NCBI GenBank assembly: GCA_003153655.1
Contig: PMAK01000218.1
Span: 1,241-9,990, forward strand
Direction of reading: 5' to 3'
Origin: Phycisphaerales bacterium
GTDB taxonomy: Bacteria; Planctomycetota; Phycisphaerae; Tepidisphaerales; Tepidisphaeraceae
Length of the DNA stretch: 8,750 nucleotides
Shown here: in pieces, positions 6,701 through 8,750 of the stretch
Layout: every line of letters starts with the position of its first letter
How positions within the stretch are numbered: the first letter of the stretch is position 1
Position numbers and translations under genes: made by a program
The notes under the pieces: generated by a model
Databases searched by the model: none
Seen by the model: only the letters and a program-made list of their open reading frames with translations
Told to the model about the DNA's origin: nothing

Positions 6701-7378
6701 GACATCGGCAGCTTCATCACCGATGCCCAATCCGCGATCTCGCAAAAGCTGCAATTGCCGGCAGGTTACACCCTCGTCTGGTCCGGCGAGTTTGAAAATA
6801 TTCAGGAAGCCAACGCGCGATTGAAGTGGGCCGTTCCTCTCGCCTTCATCATCATCGTGATGCTCTTGTACGCCGCCACGAAAAGCTGGTTCCGCGTCGG
6901 CGTGGTACTTCTCGCAGTCCCCTTCAGTCTCGTCGGCGCGATCTGGTTCCTCTACTTCCTTGGCTACAACCTGAGCCTCGCCGTCTGGGTCGGAATCATC
7001 GCCCTGGCCGGCCTCGACGCCGAAACCGGCCTGGTCATGCTCCTCTATCTCGACAACAGTTACGAACGCTTCAAAGCCAACGGAAAAATGCGGACGCATG
7101 ACGATCTCTGGCATGCCGTTGACGACGGCGCGGTAAAACGAATCCGCCCCAAAACCATGACCGTGGCCGCCGCGTTCATCGGCCTGGTTCCCCTGCTCTG
7201 GGCGACCGGCACCGGCTCCGATGTCATGCGCCGACTCGCCGCCCCCATGCTCGGCGGTCTCTTCACCAGCTTCCTCATGGAACTGCTCATCTATCCAATC
7301 ATCTTCTACATCGCCAAAGGCATCGGACTGAATCGCGAGCCTCAAAGCGCATTGAACGAGGAGACTATTCATGAGTAA
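3755..7378 (+). CDS. cusA: CusA-type heavy-metal efflux RND transporter with three insertions
   Basis: 1207-residue inner-membrane, proton-driven pump expected to export Cu(I)/Ag(I). It starts at ATG 3755, overlapping the cusB stop, giving the family N-terminus MIEKIIELSVRNKFMVLLLT; the frame is open further upstream but that part is non-coding within cusB. Proton-relay residues D459 (VVVDSAIIMVENAHK), E1090 (GLDAETGLVML) and K1133 (RIRPKTMTV) correspond to E. coli D405, E939, K984. The three-methionine metal site is intact: M685 (LLYMPTTD), M735 (PLDMIES), M823 (NMLSTGIKTP), matching M573, M623, M672. Relay methionines M445, M464, M539, M554, M1158 are kept; the M403 position is V457. E. coli CusA has 1047 residues. 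The excess lies mainly at about 146-205 (periplasmic), about 565-622 (two extra hydrophobic segments) and about 750-795 (between two metal-site methionines). Equivalences come from recalled E. coli sequence, not a computed alignment. Confidence 0.96.
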   Translation: MIEKIIELSVRNKFMVLLLTALLVAAGIWATINISLDAVPDLSDVQVIVTTDYAGQAPNVVEDQVTYPLTTAMMGIPHAKVVRGISMFEQSFIYIIFDDSTDLYWARSRVLEYLNFVKDRLPAGVEPKLGPDATGVGWVYQYMLYPGYYSPAHPNGIWHDETNDKWYANPSDAPLNRKSSLIKVRAFDKPGVSPLDGKPLVSSNQDLASLRSLQDWYLHYQLTAVPNVAEVAPIGGFVKEYQVVLKPERLLAYTLPVTTIMTAIQRSNNDVGGSVIELSENEYMVRSRGYLQGVKDLADVPVGLGKDGTPIMLSDVATLQIAGEERRGIGEWNGEGEAVGGVVIARFGANAYQVIHDAKAKLADLENGLPPGVIIKTTYDRSDLIKRAVHTLRHTLLEEMLVVALVCIFFLLHARSSLVAIFVIPSSMLISLLTMHLLGINANIMSLGGIAIAVGVVVDSAIIMVENAHKHLNHEEEQVRAGKSPRPRNDIIMEAAKEVGPSLFFSLLIITVSFMPVFVLGGESGRLFKPLAFTKTFAMASASILSITIIPVLMVYFIRDRTLPKAWGRKINLLITIAAIVLPATLLYFLANLEPDLQPYRWWMAGGWAILAAMVLLPQRIIHEDQSPISYTLQKLYNPFFRVAMKFRWIVLVLALAFMASAVWPFTHLGSEFMPPLDEGDLLYMPTTDPSISVTKARQVLQQTDKLIKTFPEVVSVYGKIGRADTATDPAPLDMIESVTRLQTDPDKWRKRKMTYFFDRWPTLLRWPFQHTFWPAERKITMEELVYGWQDADGTDHPGLNAVVTEPGVANAWPMPIENRTNMLSTGIKTPVGIKIMGPDLQVLADLAEKASTIMLTVPGTTSAYPERSFGGHYLDIDVNRKQAARYGLTTGDVQDVISTSIGGMKTTTAVEGLERYPVNIRYARDLRDDPSAIKQVLISTPTGAQIPLGEVATLKIEPGPPMIKSENARRSAWVFVDISGRDIGSFITDAQSAISQKLQLPAGYTLVWSGEFENIQEANARLKWAVPLAFIIIVMLLYAATKSWFRVGVVLLAVPFSLVGAIWFLYFLGYNLSLAVWVGIIALAGLDAETGLVMLLYLDNSYERFKANGKMRTHDDLWHAVDDGAVKRIRPKTMTVAAAFIGLVPLLWATGTGSDVMRRLAAPMLGGLFTSFLMELLIYPIIFYIAKGIGLNREPQSALNEETIHE
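7358..7363 (+). promoter_or_regulatory. Ribosome-binding site for the outer-membrane channel gene
   Basis: GAGGAG lies 7 nt before the ATG at 7371, inside the 3' end of cusA. It is one of the two clear Shine-Dalgarno sequences in the window and fixes the start of the downstream gene within the 8-bp overlap. Confidence 0.7.
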
Positions 7379-8741
7379 TTTCAAACCCATCGGCCGCCTC
7401 GCAATCGCCGCGCTCTTGATCGGACTCCCCGCCTGCACCATTCACCCGCCGGGCGAGCGTGAAGAGCGCGACGCCGCCGCACAATCAGGAAAGCCATTCG
7501 AAAAACGAATGGAGAACCGCCAAATCGCGCCGCTGCCGCAAAACCCAACCCCCGATCAAGTGGTCGAATACGCCCTGCTTAATAATGCGGAACTGGAACA
7601 GCACTATTGGGAATGGCGATCCGCAATCGAGCAAATCCCACAAGACGGCACACAAAGCGCCACGCTCAACATCGCCGCCGGAACCAACATCACCAACGGC
7701 CGCACCAGTTGGGACAACACCACCCTGACACTCGCCAAAGATCCCATGACCGACATCAAGTGGCCCGGCAAATTAGACGCCGCCGCCAAACAAACGCTTC
7801 AGAACGCGAAGGCAACAGGCCAGCGCTTCTTAAAAGCGAAATACGACCTCCGCAACAAAGTCCTCAGTGCTTACTACGACTACGCATTAAACGCGGAACT
7901 CATCCGTCTCGAGCAAAGCAACGAGCAACTCCTCCAAACCACCGCTACCGTAACCCAGGCCCAAAACCGCGCCGGCGGTTCCAGCCAGCAAGACGTCCTG
8001 AAAGCCGCCAACGAAATCGATCTCTCCCGCAACGACATCGCCCAGATGCAGTCGCAGCTACCAGCTCAGCGAGCCACGCTCAATGCGCTCCTGAGCCGCG
8101 CGGCAGATGCACCGCTGCCAAACCCAACCGATCTACCCCCAACGCGCGCAATCACCTATGCGGACGCAGATCTGATCGACCTCGCGGCAAAACAAAACCC
8201 CGAACTCCTCGCCCTCGCCGACGAAATCCACGGCCGCCGCGAAGGAATCCGTCTCGCCAAACTTCAATACATCCCCGATTTCAACCTGAGCGCCGGAACA
8301 GACCTGACAGGCGTCACGCAATCAATCCTCGGCCAGGCGACCATTCCGATTCTCCGCTATGAAGCCCTAAACGCCGCCATCGCCCAGGCCGAAGCCAATC
8401 TCCGCGCCACCGAAGCCATGCGCCGCCAATCCGGCAACGATCTGGCCGCCCAAGTGCTGAGCGACATCGCGATCATTCGAGACACCGACCGCCAGCTAAA
8501 CCTCTTCGAGCGCACGATTCTCCCGCGCACGCGCGAAATGGTGAACGTCGGCCAATCCACCTATGAAACCGGCCGCGCCTCGCTGCTCGATCTTTTGGAC
8601 GATGAGCGATCACTCATCACGATTGAACGTCTGGTGGCAAACCTCAGAGTCACGCGAGAAAAGCATCTCGCCGAGCTTGAATCGATCACAACCAGCGACC
8701 TGTCAATCCCACACCCCCCCGATGCGCCAGCGCCGAATTAA
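7371..8741 (+). CDS. cusC: CusC/TolC-family outer-membrane efflux lipoprotein
   Basis: 456-residue outer-membrane factor that completes the tripartite efflux conduit. The signal peptide ends in a lipobox, LPAC with C22, so the mature protein should be lipid-anchored, as in CusC. Two repeats of the outer-membrane efflux fold are visible, about 60-245 and about 262-440. The first contains NPTPDQVVEYALLNNAELE and long coiled-coil helices (about 136-240), including the turn motif NRAGGSSQQDVLKA (199-212). The second contains LIDLAAKQNPELLALADEI, the membrane-strand segment YIPDFNLSAGTDLTG (300-314), and the equivalent turn motif YETGRASLLDLLDDERSL (398-415). Length is normal for CusC-like proteins. 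The start at ATG 7371 has a good GAGGAG site and overlaps the cusA stop by 8 bp, implying co-translation with the pump. The product name rests on family plus operon context; substrate selectivity is set by CusA and CusB. Confidence 0.94.
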   Translation: MSNFKPIGRLAIAALLIGLPACTIHPPGEREERDAAAQSGKPFEKRMENRQIAPLPQNPTPDQVVEYALLNNAELEQHYWEWRSAIEQIPQDGTQSATLNIAAGTNITNGRTSWDNTTLTLAKDPMTDIKWPGKLDAAAKQTLQNAKATGQRFLKAKYDLRNKVLSAYYDYALNAELIRLEQSNEQLLQTTATVTQAQNRAGGSSQQDVLKAANEIDLSRNDIAQMQSQLPAQRATLNALLSRAADAPLPNPTDLPPTRAITYADADLIDLAAKQNPELLALADEIHGRREGIRLAKLQYIPDFNLSAGTDLTGVTQSILGQATIPILRYEALNAAIAQAEANLRATEAMRRQSGNDLAAQVLSDIAIIRDTDRQLNLFERTILPRTREMVNVGQSTYETGRASLLDLLDDERSLITIERLVANLRVTREKHLAELESITTSDLSIPHPPDAPAPN

Positions 8742-8750
8742 AGGATCAAA
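8741..8750 (+). promoter_or_regulatory. Possible ribosome-binding site for a following operon gene
   Basis: AAGGA at 8741-8745 immediately follows the channel gene's TAA, with five more bases before the window ends. No terminator is visible after the stop, so the operon may continue. The window is too short to see a start codon. Confidence 0.25.

Noticed and set aside
6617..7441. Minus-strand ORF of 274 codons across the cusA/cusC junction
   Set aside because: Same shadow pattern, Glu/Asp/Gly-rich, no recognisable domain, opposite two well-supported genes.

Overview
The window looks like chromosomal DNA from a GC-rich Gram-negative-type bacterium, most likely a member of the Planctomycetota. 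This rests on three things: the N-terminal fragment at 1-238 resembles a small family I associate with planctomycete genomes, most genes lack clear Shine-Dalgarno sequences, and the RND pump is unusually enlarged. No rRNA or other phylogenetic marker is present, so the assignment is an inference.

Left part (1-1633), RNA-metabolism housekeeping: a partial minus-strand gene for a PD-(D/E)xK nuclease-like protein runs off the left edge. It is divergent from rsmD (16S rRNA m2G966 methyltransferase, 292-870, +). rsmD converges on rph (RNase PH, 836-1633, -), and the two genes overlap tail-to-tail by 35 bp.

Right part (1681-8741), a copper/silver efflux operon on the plus strand: a 31-codon small ORF with a good ribosome-binding site abuts (TGA|ATG) a Cys/His-rich membrane or exported protein. 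Then come a CusB-type adaptor with two N-terminal heavy-metal-binding modules, a 1207-residue CusA-type RND pump, and a CusC/TolC-type outer-membrane lipoprotein. cusB and cusA overlap by ATGA; cusA and cusC overlap by 8 bp. Together CusB, CusA and CusC would form a tripartite conduit from periplasm to outside. Metal selectivity for Cu(I)/Ag(I) is supported by the conserved three-methionine site and most of the methionine relay in CusA. The Cys-rich protein may be an accessory metal binder. No regulator is in the window, and the right edge cuts just after cusC, where an AAGGA motif hints at a further gene.

The most interesting points are the three large insertions in CusA (one adds a probable pair of membrane helices), the unfamiliar Cys-rich protein with its small upstream ORF, an insertion of about 22 residues in RNase PH, and a codon bias that follows DNA strand rather than gene. 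That bias is interrupted over the start of the efflux operon. I see no mobile element, CRISPR array or structural RNA gene.
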